Shown here: piece after piece, positions 9,480 to 18,162 of the stretch
How the letters are laid out: the number at the start of each line of letters is the position of its first letter
Numbering within the stretch: the stretch's first letter is position 1
Origin: a virus
DNA: 44,743 nucleotides
Direction: 5' to 3' (one strand)
Virus record (IMG/VR): IMGVR_UViG_3300044616_000590
Coordinates: 1-44,743 of that record
The notes under the pieces: model-generated
The model's input: only the letters and a program-made list of their open reading frames with translations
The model's database searches: none
What the model was told of the DNA's origin: nothing
Made by a program: the position numbers and the translations under genes

Positions 9480-10117
9480 AAACTTATCCACAAGTCTGTA
9501 ACTACGTGAGAGTTTTTTGGAGCAATATCATATGCAATTGTTATTCTTGGCTTATCCTCATACCAATCATCTCTGCCATGGGGATGTCCTGTTTCTGATA
9601 CTATTGCCCTATTGTTTTTGTTATGATTTTCAAATAAATCATTTCCATTAATTTTATAGTATGTTATGGATGGCTCTGCATTTACACAATAGTACCCGTG
9701 AAATATCGGGGCACCCAAACCTTCTGCATGATCATGAAAAAATATGTCATTTTTTAATGGACTTACTCCAGACGTTCCTTGTGTTTTATAATCAAGGTTA
9801 TACCAACCGTGTATCATAAAATCAGATTCATCAAAACTAATACCATAATAAGTACATGCATCTTTAGTTATATTACGTAAATGATTTTTTAAATTATTAA
9901 TATTTTCATTATCAAAATTAAAAATATTATAGAAGCCACCTAACTGTGTTGTAGGACCATTACTTTTATCATACTTAGATAAAACATCTTCTGGTATATT
10001 TCCAACTGAACCAGAAAGAATATCTTCTTGTTTTAATAATAAATAATTAAATAAAGAGTCTAAATCATTATCAATAAATGATTCAAAAAATTTATGTGGT
10101 GGCTTCATTGCTATCAT
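9476..10117 (-). CDS. Putative 2OG-Fe(II) oxygenase (TIGR02466-like), copy B
   Basis: 213 residues from ATG at 10117, chosen because it overlaps the upstream stop as ATGA; an upstream TTG at 10132 is less likely. The core FFHDHAEGLGAPIFHGYY and the later VSETGHPHGRDDW plus PRITIAYDI match the neighbouring paralogue. His128/His130 and His178 or His180 can bind iron and Arg191 can bind 2-oxoglutarate. The family normally has a double-stranded beta-helix fold; His-x-His in place of His-x-Asp makes the enzyme call tentative. It overlaps genes on both sides by 4 nt, forming a coupled trio. Confidence 0.7.
   Translation of the reverse strand: MIAMKPPHKFFESFIDNDLDSLFNYLLLKQEDILSGSVGNIPEDVLSKYDKSNGPTTQLGGFYNIFNFDNENINNLKNHLRNITKDACTYYGISFDESDFMIHGWYNLDYKTQGTSGVSPLKNDIFFHDHAEGLGAPIFHGYYCVNAEPSITYYKINGNDLFENHNKNNRAIVSETGHPHGRDDWYEDKPRITIAYDIAPKNSHVVTDLWISL
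9484..9492 (+). promoter_or_regulatory. Single DnaA box
   Basis: Exact TTATCCACA within the last codons of the oxygenase-like gene. Being single and coding, it may be chance. Confidence 0.25.
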
Positions 10118-10773
10118 AACAATGGGATCCAATGCTGTTCGGCAGCATTTGCCCTAATTAAATATTCCAATGGAATGATGTCGTAAGCGATTGTTATTCT
10201 TGGACCTTCCCAATCCCAATCTGCCATAGCATGCTGATGACCCATTTCAGAAACAATTAATTTATTATCAATATTATGATGATCAACTGTTTCCCCATAA
10301 ACATGATAATGTGTAGTAGAAGGTTCGGCCTTTACGCTGTAATATCCGTGAAAATTAGGAGCGCCTGGTTGACCATGATCGTGCCAATCTAATTTACCCT
10401 TACCTTTATGGGTTATATTAAACCATCCCTGGACCATAAAGTTTTGTGCATTAAAATCTATATCATAATATTCGCATGCTTCTTTGGTTGCATCTTTAAC
10501 ACCTTTAAAAACATTATATATTTCTTCGCTATGAAACTGAAAAACATTATATTCTCTCCACTTTACTGTGGAAGTGCTTCCAGATTTTACCCAATACTCG
10601 TGTCCTGCAGAACCTAAAGGAGTTACGCCATCTACTTCTGCTCGTTCTATTTTTTCATATCTATCAGATAAAAAATTAGCCAATTTTGTAAGATCATTGT
10701 CTAAATGTCTCTCAAAAAACTTATGAGGCTTTGTGCCAAATTTTGGCGTTGGAGTCATGCCTTGATTTTGCAT
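10114..10773 (-). CDS. Putative 2OG-Fe(II) oxygenase (TIGR02466-like), copy A
   Basis: 219 residues, clearly a paralogue of the next gene downstream. Shared blocks are TKPHKFFERHLDNDL near the N-terminus, WHDHGQPGAPNFHGYYSV (His131, His133), EMGHQHAMADW (His179, His181) and PRITIAYDI (Arg192). The order H-x-H ... H ... R in a beta-rich chain fits the 2OG oxygenase superfamily, but the substrate is unknown. AGAAAGG lies 11 nt upstream of the ATG. Its C-terminal tail differs from copy B. Tandem duplication with ATGA coupling suggests both products are needed together. Confidence 0.7.
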   Translation of the reverse strand: MQNQGMTPTPKFGTKPHKFFERHLDNDLTKLANFLSDRYEKIERAEVDGVTPLGSAGHEYWVKSGSTSTVKWREYNVFQFHSEEIYNVFKGVKDATKEACEYYDIDFNAQNFMVQGWFNITHKGKGKLDWHDHGQPGAPNFHGYYSVKAEPSTTHYHVYGETVDHHNIDNKLIVSEMGHQHAMADWDWEGPRITIAYDIIPLEYLIRANAAEQHWIPLL

Positions 10774-10815
10774 TTTGTCTTACCTTTCTACTGTATTACT
10801 ACAGTATACCACGTT

Positions 10816-12030
10816 TTAGCCCCAAGGAGCGAAGTTAAACGCTGGTGAGAAGCCGAACACGCCGAATGGTGAGAAGCCGAACACACCGAATGGCGAGAAG
10901 CCGAACACGCCGAATGGCGAGAAGCCGAACACGCCGAATGGTGAGAATCCGAACACACCGAATGGTGAGAAGCCGAAGACTGAGAAAGGTGCGAAGGAAA
11001 ACACACCGAATGGTGAGAAGCCGAAGACTGAGAACGGCGCAAAGGAAAATACACCAAACGGAGAGAATCCAAACACAGAAAACGGAGTAAACTGAAATGT
11101 TGTAACGCTAGAAGATGCAGAAGAATAATTTCCAGCACCATTAGCATTTTCTGCACGAACTTGGTAAGTTTGAGCAGTTCCACCTTCCTGATTTACAGAA
11201 ACTGATGTTCCTGCTGTTGTTCCTGACTTTCCATCAGAAGATGTCCACGTATATTGTGTAATTGCCTTACCACCAGTTGCAGGTGCTGTCCAAGATACGT
11301 TATCTGTTGTTGTACCAGCCACGTTAACTCCAGCAGAAGGTGTTGGAGACGACGCTGACGGCGCAGACGGTGTTGCTGGAACAGTTGTTACTGTGACAGC
11401 AGAAGAAGCAGCAGATGCTGCCGAAGTACCATTAGCATTTGTTGCAGTAACTGTTAATGTTGGAGTTGCTCCTGTTGCATATCCTGTTGGAGCCAACGGA
11501 GAAGAAGCACCTGTTGCTGAGTATCCTCCACCAGATACTGTATAACTTGTTATTGACTTTCCACCAGTACCATTTGCAGTAAATGCTACAGAAACAGATC
11601 CATTATCGTATGGTCGATTTGTTCCAACATCTGTGGCTGATGAAATTGATGGTGCTTGTGGAACAGTGGTAGCAGTTACAGAAGATGATGTAGTTCCACT
11701 TGATGAACCTACAGCATTGTTTGCCTTTACAGTAAATGTATAGGCTGTATTTGACGCTAAACCTTCAAATGTTGTGCTTGTTCCTGATACTGTTTTTGAA
11801 TATGTAGAAGGAGTAGTAGTAATAGTATAAGATGATGCTGCAGCAGACCCTTCAGGTAAAGACCAAGACAGAGATACAGAGCCACCTACACCAGATGCTC
11901 CTGCTTCTGTCGATGCTGCTGAAGCGGCATATGGACGATTTGTACCAACATCTGTTGCTGTTACACTTGTTACATTTTCAGGCCAGGATTGGTTTCCTGT
12001 TACCTTACCAGTTCTTTTATTAACTGCCAT
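10816..12030 (-). CDS. Fibronectin type III virion protein with Phe-rich FxFxP repeats
   Basis: 404 residues. Residues about 18-310 hold three fibronectin-III-like domains (VSLSWSLPEG, FTVKANNAVGSSSG, QYTWTSSDGKSG, YQVRAENANGAGNYS). The phrase ATDVGTNRPY opens the first two. Residues 312-404 are about eleven octapeptides of the form F-x-F-x-P-F-(G/S)-V, ending FNFAPWG. The same repeat and the same terminal heptapeptide end the PASTA protein at 18736-19455. FN3 domains are common on phage tails and surfaces. The gene is Ala/Ser/Thr/Gly-rich until the repeats. Exact particle position is unknown. Confidence 0.8.
   Translation of the reverse strand: MAVNKRTGKVTGNQSWPENVTSVTATDVGTNRPYAASAASTEAGASGVGGSVSLSWSLPEGSAAASSYTITTTPSTYSKTVSGTSTTFEGLASNTAYTFTVKANNAVGSSSGTTSSSVTATTVPQAPSISSATDVGTNRPYDNGSVSVAFTANGTGGKSITSYTVSGGGYSATGASSPLAPTGYATGATPTLTVTATNANGTSAASAASSAVTVTTVPATPSAPSASSPTPSAGVNVAGTTTDNVSWTAPATGGKAITQYTWTSSDGKSGTTAGTSVSVNQEGGTAQTYQVRAENANGAGNYSSASSSVTTFQFTPFSVFGFSPFGVFSFAPFSVFGFSPFGVFSFAPFSVFGFSPFGVFGFSPFGVFGFSPFGVFGFSPFGVFGFSPFGVFGFSPAFNFAPWG
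10819..11097 (-). repeat. 24-bp tandem coding repeats (FxFxPFGV)
   Basis: About eleven head-to-tail 24-bp units encode the Phe-rich octapeptides. The units near the gene end are almost identical in DNA, while those nearer the FN3 part have diverged. This pattern suggests recent expansion or contraction. Confidence 0.85.
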
Positions 12031-12061
12031 TACTATTTACTCCTTCTATATTAACTTTCGA

Positions 12062-13936
12062 TTAGGCTGTGGCTAGGTCGCCAAGAAGTACCCAAGTGTC
12101 AGTTGCTCTCTTAAATAGAGTTGCAGATGACCATTGTGCTCTTAAATAAGCACCAGGAGTAGAATTAACTACAACTCCAGATGCACCTACTATTCGTACA
12201 CCGCCTGTGTTTGTACGAAGAATGTCAATTGATGTTCCAACTGGATATGCAACTGATGCATTGGTTGGAATTGTAATATCTACAGCAGTTCCACCAGTGT
12301 GAGATACTTCAATTAAAGAATCTCTTTCTGAAAGAGCAGATAATGTATATGCTGCAGTCTTTTGTGTAATTGGTGTGCGTGAAGGAACACCTTCCTTTGT
12401 CTGTGTGCCATCTGAGAAGACAACGCCAGATGAAGGGGTTACAGTTGTTGCTTCAAGTGCTGCAACTGCAAGGTTATCAAGTGATCCCTGACCAAAGTTA
12501 ACTGTTGTTGAAGGTTCTGTAGTTACACCCTTAAACAACTTCCACTTATCGTCAGATACGTCTCTAACGATACCTGAGTGCTTTGCTGCACCATCATTAT
12601 ATGCTACAACAAGACCAAGGTCTACGGTGTTTGCTGCATTTTGATGAGCAAGTTGAACCATATTATCTTCAATTACGATAGATGTTGAACTTGCATTAAA
12701 TGTTGTACCATTAACAGTTAAGTTTCCGTCAACTGTAAGGTTTTGATCAATTTCTACTGAACCCGTAAATGTTGCACCAGATAATGAAGCCTTTGCATCA
12801 AGTGCTGTCTGTGTAGCAGTTGATACTGGCTTGTCTGCATCTGCTGTATTATCAACATTTGCAAGACCAACCATAGCCTTTGTAACTCCAGATACTGTTC
12901 CAGTAAATGTTGGTGATGCTAATGGTGCCTTAAGATCAAGAGCAGACTGTGTTGCAGTTGAAATTGGCTTGTTAGCATCTGATGTGTTATCAACATTTGC
13001 AAGTCCTACTGAAGACTTTGTTAAGGCTCCTACTGCTGTTGAAACTGCATTGTCAGCGTATGTTTTTGTAGCAAGTGCTGCTGTATCTGCAATTCCATGT
13101 ACGTTTGTAGTTGCTACATTATGAGCAGTTAAGTCTGCTGTAGCAGATAAGCCTACTGCTGAGGCTGCGTTATCTGCATATGTCTTTGTAGCAAGTGCTG
13201 ATGTGTCTGGAATTCCATGAACGTCTGCTGTATCAGAACTGTGATTTCCTACTGCTGTGCTAATTGCATCGTTTCTATCAGAAACCTCAGTAGTAATTGC
13301 TGTATCGATTGCCAAGTTTCTATCAGAAACTTCTGTTGCAATTTCATTTCCTATAGCAGCATCTCTATCTAAAACTTCTTGAGCAATAGCATTATCGATT
13401 GCTAAATCTCTAGCAGAAACTTCTAAAGCAATTGCATCTGAAACTGCAGTATTACGATCTAATACTTCTTGTGCGATAGCATCAGAAATTGCATCTGCAC
13501 GATTTAAAACTTCTTGCCCTATGGCATCAGAAATTGCATCATTTCTATTATTTACTTCTAATGAAATTGCTTCATTTACTGAGTTTGATAGATCTACTTG
13601 ATATACAAGGTTTGCTGTATTAGAGATTCCATGTACGCTTGTTGTTTCGTCATTGTGATCTTCTATATACTGAGTTAACTCTGCATCTAATGCCACACCC
13701 TGTGGTATTAATGCGATATCGATCATACCTTGTGCATTAAGCGTTACTAATCCGCCAACTCCATCAAGGCCATCTAAATTTTTAAAGTAAGAGAGAGCAG
13801 ACCATGCCGAAGACCCGTTTCCAATTTTGAACTGGTTGGTATCGGTTTCAAATCCGATTTCTCCTGCTGCTAAAGTTGGATTCGCTGCAATCCATTGTGC
13901 TGCAGTTCCTCTGCGTTGCTGCATTCTTGTTGCCAT
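12062..13936 (-). CDS. Tail fibre with coiled-coil repeats
   Basis: 624 residues. The N-terminus (MQQRRGTAAQWIAANPTLAAGEIGFETDTNQFKIG, written here as a family cue) is the common attachment domain of phage fibres. Residues about 123-230 are eight 14-residue units of the type EVxxRxxAIxxAIx, predicting a trimeric coiled coil. VGLANVDNTxDAxKPxSTATQ repeats follow. The last ~100 residues (ITQKTAAYTLSALSERDSLIEV ... ATDTWVLLGDLATA) form a receptor-end domain shared with the fibre at 19463-20095. Function: host-surface binding, inferred from architecture. Confidence 0.85.
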   Translation of the reverse strand: MATRMQQRRGTAAQWIAANPTLAAGEIGFETDTNQFKIGNGSSAWSALSYFKNLDGLDGVGGLVTLNAQGMIDIALIPQGVALDAELTQYIEDHNDETTSVHGISNTANLVYQVDLSNSVNEAISLEVNNRNDAISDAIGQEVLNRADAISDAIAQEVLDRNTAVSDAIALEVSARDLAIDNAIAQEVLDRDAAIGNEIATEVSDRNLAIDTAITTEVSDRNDAISTAVGNHSSDTADVHGIPDTSALATKTYADNAASAVGLSATADLTAHNVATTNVHGIADTAALATKTYADNAVSTAVGALTKSSVGLANVDNTSDANKPISTATQSALDLKAPLASPTFTGTVSGVTKAMVGLANVDNTADADKPVSTATQTALDAKASLSGATFTGSVEIDQNLTVDGNLTVNGTTFNASSTSIVIEDNMVQLAHQNAANTVDLGLVVAYNDGAAKHSGIVRDVSDDKWKLFKGVTTEPSTTVNFGQGSLDNLAVAALEATTVTPSSGVVFSDGTQTKEGVPSRTPITQKTAAYTLSALSERDSLIEVSHTGGTAVDITIPTNASVAYPVGTSIDILRTNTGGVRIVGASGVVVNSTPGAYLRAQWSSATLFKRATDTWVLLGDLATA

Positions 13937-14000
13937 ATTTTATTCTCTCCTTATGGTATTTCTACCAGTTTATTTCTGTGCCAATTATAACATCAATTTT

Positions 14001-14456
14001 TTAATTGAAATTATCTACAGCACTACCTCCATCGAATACCAAAGTCCATTCAGTTGTTGATGGTCCTCCAGCATCCAAACCTACACCCTGTGGGCTATTA
14101 AATGATGCTCCATCGTAGAACTGCGACACTATGAAGCCAGTTCCATCGATTGCTGTATCGTGAATATGCTGTGGAAGGTTTTGTGTATCATCTATCGTTG
14201 CTTGTGTATACCAAACACCGTTATAATAAAAGTTAACTCTATTGGTTAACGTATCCAACCACTGTGTTCCATTTGATGGTGAAGAGGGAGGGGTAGTCCC
14301 GACAGCCATTGATCCAGTCAATGAGTCTACATACTGCTTAGTTGCTGCATGATTATTATCTGTAGGTGTTCCTACTACTACAGCACCTCCAAAACTACCG
14401 CCATTTGTGACGACTAGTCCGTTCTTGACTTTAAAATCTTTATCTACTGTTGCCAA
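14001..14456 (-). CDS. Small tail-fibre protein
   Basis: 151 residues beginning MATVDKDFKVKNGLVV, nearly the same N-terminus as the long fibre at 14486-16366, so the two probably attach to the same partner. NNHAATKQYVDSLTG and TPPSSPSNGTQWLDTLTNRVNFYYNGVWY are standard phage-fibre segments. The C-terminal 60 residues are unlike other genes here. It lies 29 nt downstream of the long fibre. Confidence 0.75.
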   Translation of the reverse strand: MATVDKDFKVKNGLVVTNGGSFGGAVVVGTPTDNNHAATKQYVDSLTGSMAVGTTPPSSPSNGTQWLDTLTNRVNFYYNGVWYTQATIDDTQNLPQHIHDTAIDGTGFIVSQFYDGASFNSPQGVGLDAGGPSTTEWTLVFDGGSAVDNFN

Positions 14457-14485
14457 GATCTACCACTCCCTTTTCATTTATTTTT

Positions 14486-16366
14486 TTACTTTAAAAGCGT
14501 TCCAACAACAGCAACTGTTGAGTTGTTATTATCGGTTGTAACACGAAGACGAACATCGTCTCCAGATACGTCTGCTGAAACTGATCCAAGTGAACCATTT
14601 GTTCCAACCATTGCGTATTCTGTAATAGCGACGTTGTCTGATGTATCAAGTGTTAAGATAACTTTTGAAACCTCTGTATGTGTTCCGTTTGCAATCTTAA
14701 CAAGGAATTCAGCAGAACGGAAGTCTGCCTTAGTCCATGAAACTGCTGTGCTTGTGCTTGCAGTTGCGACAGTTGCCTGTGCTGCTACCTGCTTTGCTAC
14801 AGAAGCAATATCTACTGCAGGGAAGTCTGGAGTAACTGCTTCAAGAGCAGAAACTGCACGAGCATCTGTAAAGTATAGATTTGTTGTTCCTTCTGCAAGA
14901 TCGTCTGTATCAGAATCTGCAACACCGTTTTCTGCAGTGATTGTTAGATTATCTGATCCATCCTTTGTAATTATGATATTTGTCTTCGTTGCATTTGCAA
15001 GAAGTGTTGCTGCCTCTGCCTTAGCACGAGCAGCAGTGTAGTAAAGGTTTGTACCTTCTTCAATGTCTGTTGTGGTAAGTGCATTGATTGCATTATTAAT
15101 TGCAGCATTACGATCAGTTACTTCGTCAGCAACCAATCCGTCTGCATAAACCTTTGCATTTTGTTCTGCAGTAAGTGCTACACCATCAGCATAATTTTCA
15201 TATGCAGAGGTAATTGCAATTTCACGAGCATCTGTATGAGCAATTGCTGCATCTTCTGCTGCGTCTGCCTTAGCCTGTGAACCAACAACAGTTTCGGTTA
15301 CTGCTGTATCAATTTCAAATGTTGTTCCATCAAGTGTTAAACCGTTTCCAGCAAGGTATGTACCTTGACCTGAGAACTGTGTCCAATCTTGACCAGCAAA
15401 AGATGCTAAGTAATGATCAGACTGTACCCATGCTGTTGATGCATAGTTATTGCCTTCCATTACGAAGACTGCTGCTCCTACTAATTCAGAGAAAGCGTCT
15501 GCATCTGCTGGGCGTGAAGCAACAAGTGTTGCTCCAGAAGCAGAAAGTTCCCAGATACCATTTTCAGAATCAGTTGTTTGTCCTGTAAGAAGCAAACGAT
15601 ATCCAGCATCATTAATATCAAGTGGTGCGTGACCATCAATTACTGCACCTACAAAATCTCCTGCTACATTTACGTTAGATGTTGCAAGAAGATTTACTGC
15701 TGCCTTCCAGTTAAGACCAGATGAGAGACCATCTGCATATGCCTTAGCATTATTTTCTGCAGTAAGTGCTGCTGCATCTGCATAGTTGTTTGAACGAGTT
15801 ACCTCAGCAGCAATTTCATCATCTGTGTAAGAGTTGGCATCTGCAAGTGCTGCATTAGCCTTTGTTGTAGCATCTGATGCTGCATCTGCAATTGCATCAT
15901 TCTTAGCAAGAAGAATTGCTGCATCACGAGCAATTACTTCGTCAGAGATTTCTCCGTCTGTGTATTGCTGTGCTGCAAGAATTGCATCTGCCTCAGCATC
16001 TGCTGCTGCACCAATTGTATCCCACAAACCAGTGTTTGCAGTTACTGCTCTTGCATCTGTAAAATATTTATTTGATGCACCTTCTGAAAGGTCATCTGTA
16101 TCATGGTTTGAAAGTGAAGAAACTGTACCAGTTACATCACCAACAAGGTCTGCTGTTATTGTTCCAGCAGCAAAGTTGCCTGAGCCATCACGCTTTACAA
16201 CTGTGTTTGGTGTATTTGCTGAATCTGAGGATCCACCAATGAGACCAATAATATAATCTTGGTCGTCTTCCTTCTTTGTAAGAATGTCAAAATTGTCGAT
16301 GGTACCTGTTGTGCCTTCAACAATAAGACCATGCTTTACTTTAAAGTCTTTATTTACTGTTGCCAT
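14486..16366 (-). CDS. Long tail fibre
   Basis: 626 residues. N-terminus MATVNKDFKVKHGLIVEG is an attachment domain. The fibre hallmark D(D/I)xEGxxNxYFTDARA occurs three times (near residues 90, 430 and 480). Between these lie Ala-rich helical stretches (YADAAALTAENNAKAYADG) and a globular insert near 215-340. The C-terminal ~80 residues resemble those of the next protein upstream (16382-16828). It is a host-recognition fibre by architecture. Confidence 0.85.
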   Translation of the reverse strand: MATVNKDFKVKHGLIVEGTTGTIDNFDILTKKEDDQDYIIGLIGGSSDSANTPNTVVKRDGSGNFAAGTITADLVGDVTGTVSSLSNHDTDDLSEGASNKYFTDARAVTANTGLWDTIGAAADAEADAILAAQQYTDGEISDEVIARDAAILLAKNDAIADAASDATTKANAALADANSYTDDEIAAEVTRSNNYADAAALTAENNAKAYADGLSSGLNWKAAVNLLATSNVNVAGDFVGAVIDGHAPLDINDAGYRLLLTGQTTDSENGIWELSASGATLVASRPADADAFSELVGAAVFVMEGNNYASTAWVQSDHYLASFAGQDWTQFSGQGTYLAGNGLTLDGTTFEIDTAVTETVVGSQAKADAAEDAAIAHTDAREIAITSAYENYADGVALTAEQNAKVYADGLVADEVTDRNAAINNAINALTTTDIEEGTNLYYTAARAKAEAATLLANATKTNIIITKDGSDNLTITAENGVADSDTDDLAEGTTNLYFTDARAVSALEAVTPDFPAVDIASVAKQVAAQATVATASTSTAVSWTKADFRSAEFLVKIANGTHTEVSKVILTLDTSDNVAITEYAMVGTNGSLGSVSADVSGDDVRLRVTTDNNNSTVAVVGTLLK

Positions 16367-16381
16367 TTATTATCTCCTTGT

Positions 16382-16828
16382 TTATGCCTTAAGTCCAATT
16401 CGTGCGTAACGAACTGTGACTGGCTTAATTGTTGGGTCTGGTGTAACAGTTAATGAAACTGTATTACCTACCCTAGAGACGCTAACGGTGCCAATATTCC
16501 CATCATTGTCTATTGTGCCATATTCAGAGACGTTTACATTTGTACCGTCTACCAAAATGGTCAACTCTGTTGCGTAAAATTTGTTATCTCCTGCAGTTAC
16601 TTTTGCAATAGAAACAAGATACTTAACCATACGCCATTCTGTGGCGTCAAAATTGTCAATCACAGTAGCATTTTCAATGCCAGAGATTGTGTTTTCATTA
16701 TTACCCATTGAACCAAGATCTGTTGAACGGGCTGAGGCTGAATCAATTAAATCCTCATAGTCCTGCTGTGTGGGACGATCACCAGTTTGAAATTTTGTTT
16801 TCAATGTTGGAATTGATATTTTTGCCAT
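16382..16828 (-). CDS. Small tail-fibre protein
   Basis: 148 residues. The start IPTLKTKFQTGDRPTQQDYEDLIDS is a recurrent phage-fibre N-terminal motif. Residues 60-148 (VKYLVSIAKVTAGDNKFYATELTILVDG... VSEYGTIDNDGNIGTVSVS) are homologous to the end of the long fibre at 14486-16366. It may be a companion or assembly form of that fibre tip. Confidence 0.75.
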   Translation of the reverse strand: MAKISIPTLKTKFQTGDRPTQQDYEDLIDSASARSTDLGSMGNNENTISGIENATVIDNFDATEWRMVKYLVSIAKVTAGDNKFYATELTILVDGTNVNVSEYGTIDNDGNIGTVSVSRVGNTVSLTVTPDPTIKPVTVRYARIGLKA

Positions 16829-16856
16829 GGCCTTATTATAACTCCTTTTTTATATT

Positions 16857-17078
16857 TTAAAGAATCCAGTTGCTAAAACCAATAACTTGTAGTGGAATTG
16901 GTGGCGGATTAGAAGAACTGTACCCTTCAATATTTATAGATTTAAACCTTACCCTAAAGGGCAAGTCATGTTTGATTGTTGCTGTTGGAGCAATTAGGTT
17001 TATTTGTTTTACAGAATAGTCAAGTGGTTTAATGTATTTGGTTTTATGTTGTATGGTTGATAGTGTTGCTCTTGCCAT
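16857..17078 (-). CDS. Small structural protein, unknown
   Basis: 73 residues, basic at the N-terminus, then beta-rich with a Pro stretch (SSSNPPPIPLQV). No family recognised. Its ATG shares a base with the stop of the baseplate-type gene upstream, so it is coupled to it. A virion component by context. Confidence 0.6.
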   Translation of the reverse strand: MARATLSTIQHKTKYIKPLDYSVKQINLIAPTATIKHDLPFRVRFKSINIEGYSSSNPPPIPLQVIGFSNWIL

Positions 17079-17482
17079 TAATCAGTTACATCTTCAAGTA
17101 TCTTCATGCTACCCTGACAAACTGTCCAGACTCTTGTAGCATCAGATAATTGAATATCAAAGATGTCCCCTGTTTCTAAAATTACTGATTGATCTGAAGT
17201 TAACCAAACAGTAAACTCTCCAACCAAATCATCAGCGTCTGCTTCTGGATTTAATTCCATAACTAATGTGGCGTCGTCCGTAATAACTCCAAGGTCTGAT
17301 GTATTGTTAGGTCTTTTAATTTTCATATTAATATTCCAATCTGGAATAATTAATGGTTCTCCAGCATCATCAACAACATAAACTTTAAAACCAGATGTAT
17401 CTCCACGAACAACAGTCCAAATAACTGTAGGTGGTTTTTCACCTATATCATAAGAAGAAGCGGATCCACGAAAATTTGCCAT
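17078..17482 (-). CDS. Small baseplate/fibre-base protein, paralogue 1 of 3
   Basis: 134 residues. The plan, an early VVRGDT, alternating beta strands with a central (M/I)KIKRP or equivalent, and a closing G-S-M-x-I-x-x-D-V, is shared with the genes at 21715-22113 and 23949-24335. It resembles the N-terminal domain of receptor-binding baseplate proteins of the BppU type, which anchor fibres. The family link is a judgement from pattern, not from a search. Confidence 0.6.
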   Translation of the reverse strand: MANFRGSASSYDIGEKPPTVIWTVVRGDTSGFKVYVVDDAGEPLIIPDWNINMKIKRPNNTSDLGVITDDATLVMELNPEADADDLVGEFTVWLTSDQSVILETGDIFDIQLSDATRVWTVCQGSMKILEDVTD

Positions 17483-17499
17483 GTTGTGATTATATCATA

Positions 17500-18057
17500 T
17501 TAGGCTAATCCAGCCTTCAATGCTCCCCAAGTTCCATTTCCTTTTGCTTGTATAACTATTACTCCATCATTAACGGATGATAGTCCAACTACCCCGATTA
17601 CTCCGCCAGTTGCAGTTGTTGTTAAGGCTCCAGAAGAATTTACATATAATAAATCACCTGCTTGAAATGATGAAGTATTTATTCCTGGTCCAGATAAAAC
17701 TCCAGAAACTACTACCTCTCCAATTCCTCCATTTGCAGTTATCTCTGTTTTAGTTAATCCTAAAAACGGATAATTATCTGAAAGTTCTGAAGTAAAAGGT
17801 TTAATAACTGTTCTACCGTCATGCTGTCCTCTTTCCTGATTTAATTCAGGATTAAACCAAGTCGCTGCATATACTGGTCTACCAGCGCCAATATTATCTT
17901 GTGTTTTATTAATAACTTTAACTCTAACATTAGATACATCTAAAGATTGTAGGGCTGAATCAACAGAGTCTGCTAATTTTTTAATATCATTATGAACATT
18001 TACAGAATCTGTTGCTTCTGGAAACTTTAAACCATAATTATCTGTTATATCGGCCAT
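17500..18057 (-). CDS. Fibre or virion-surface protein
   Basis: 185 residues from ATG at 18057; a TTG three codons earlier is less likely. MADITDNYGLKFPEATDSVNVHNDIKKLADSVDSAL is a fibre-type helical start. The remainder (GRPVYAATWFNPE ... GVIGVVGLSSVNDGVIVIQAKG) resembles small phage decoration or fibre domains. TATAAT lies 8 nt upstream of the ATG with no ribosome-binding site. Confidence 0.7.
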   Translation of the reverse strand: MADITDNYGLKFPEATDSVNVHNDIKKLADSVDSALQSLDVSNVRVKVINKTQDNIGAGRPVYAATWFNPELNQERGQHDGRTVIKPFTSELSDNYPFLGLTKTEITANGGIGEVVVSGVLSGPGINTSSFQAGDLLYVNSSGALTTTATGGVIGVVGLSSVNDGVIVIQAKGNGTWGALKAGLA

Positions 18058-18065
18058 AGAAAACA

Positions 18066-18074
18066 ATTATATCA
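18066..18074 (-). promoter_or_regulatory. Extended -10 promoter for fibre gene 17500-18057
   Basis: TGATATAAT on the minus strand, 8 nt before the ATG. It restarts leftward transcription just after the antisense lysozyme gene. Confidence 0.45.
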
Positions 18075-18078
18075 TTAT

Positions 18079-18108
18079 TTGACTAAATGGCCTAAATTGT
18101 GTTATACT
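18079..18108 (+). promoter_or_regulatory. Promoter for lysozyme gene
   Basis: TTGACT (18079-18084), 18 nt, TATACT (18103-18108) with TGTGT before the -10. It is divergent from, and overlaps, the leftward fibre promoter. Confidence 0.6.
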
Positions 18109-18119
18109 AGGAAGTAATA

Positions 18120-18157
18120 TGGCACCCCTAAAAAGGTGTCATTCGTTTCTAAGGAGG
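18120..18157 (+). promoter_or_regulatory. 5'-leader hairpin and strong ribosome-binding site of lysozyme
   Basis: TGGCACC (18120-18126) pairs with GGTGTCA (18135-18141) across an 8-nt loop. AAGGAGG (18151-18157) follows, 5 nt before the ATG. The hairpin at the 5' end could protect or control the transcript. Confidence 0.5.
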
Positions 18158-18162
18158 AAACT

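Noticed and set aside
10845-11090. Rightward open frame rich in Arg across the repeat region
   Set aside because: It is the antisense shadow of the FxFxP coding repeats. The leftward frame has proper domains, start and context.
10819-11097. Regular tandem units resembling a CRISPR array
   Set aside because: Units abut without unique spacers, keep a reading frame and have no cas genes nearby.
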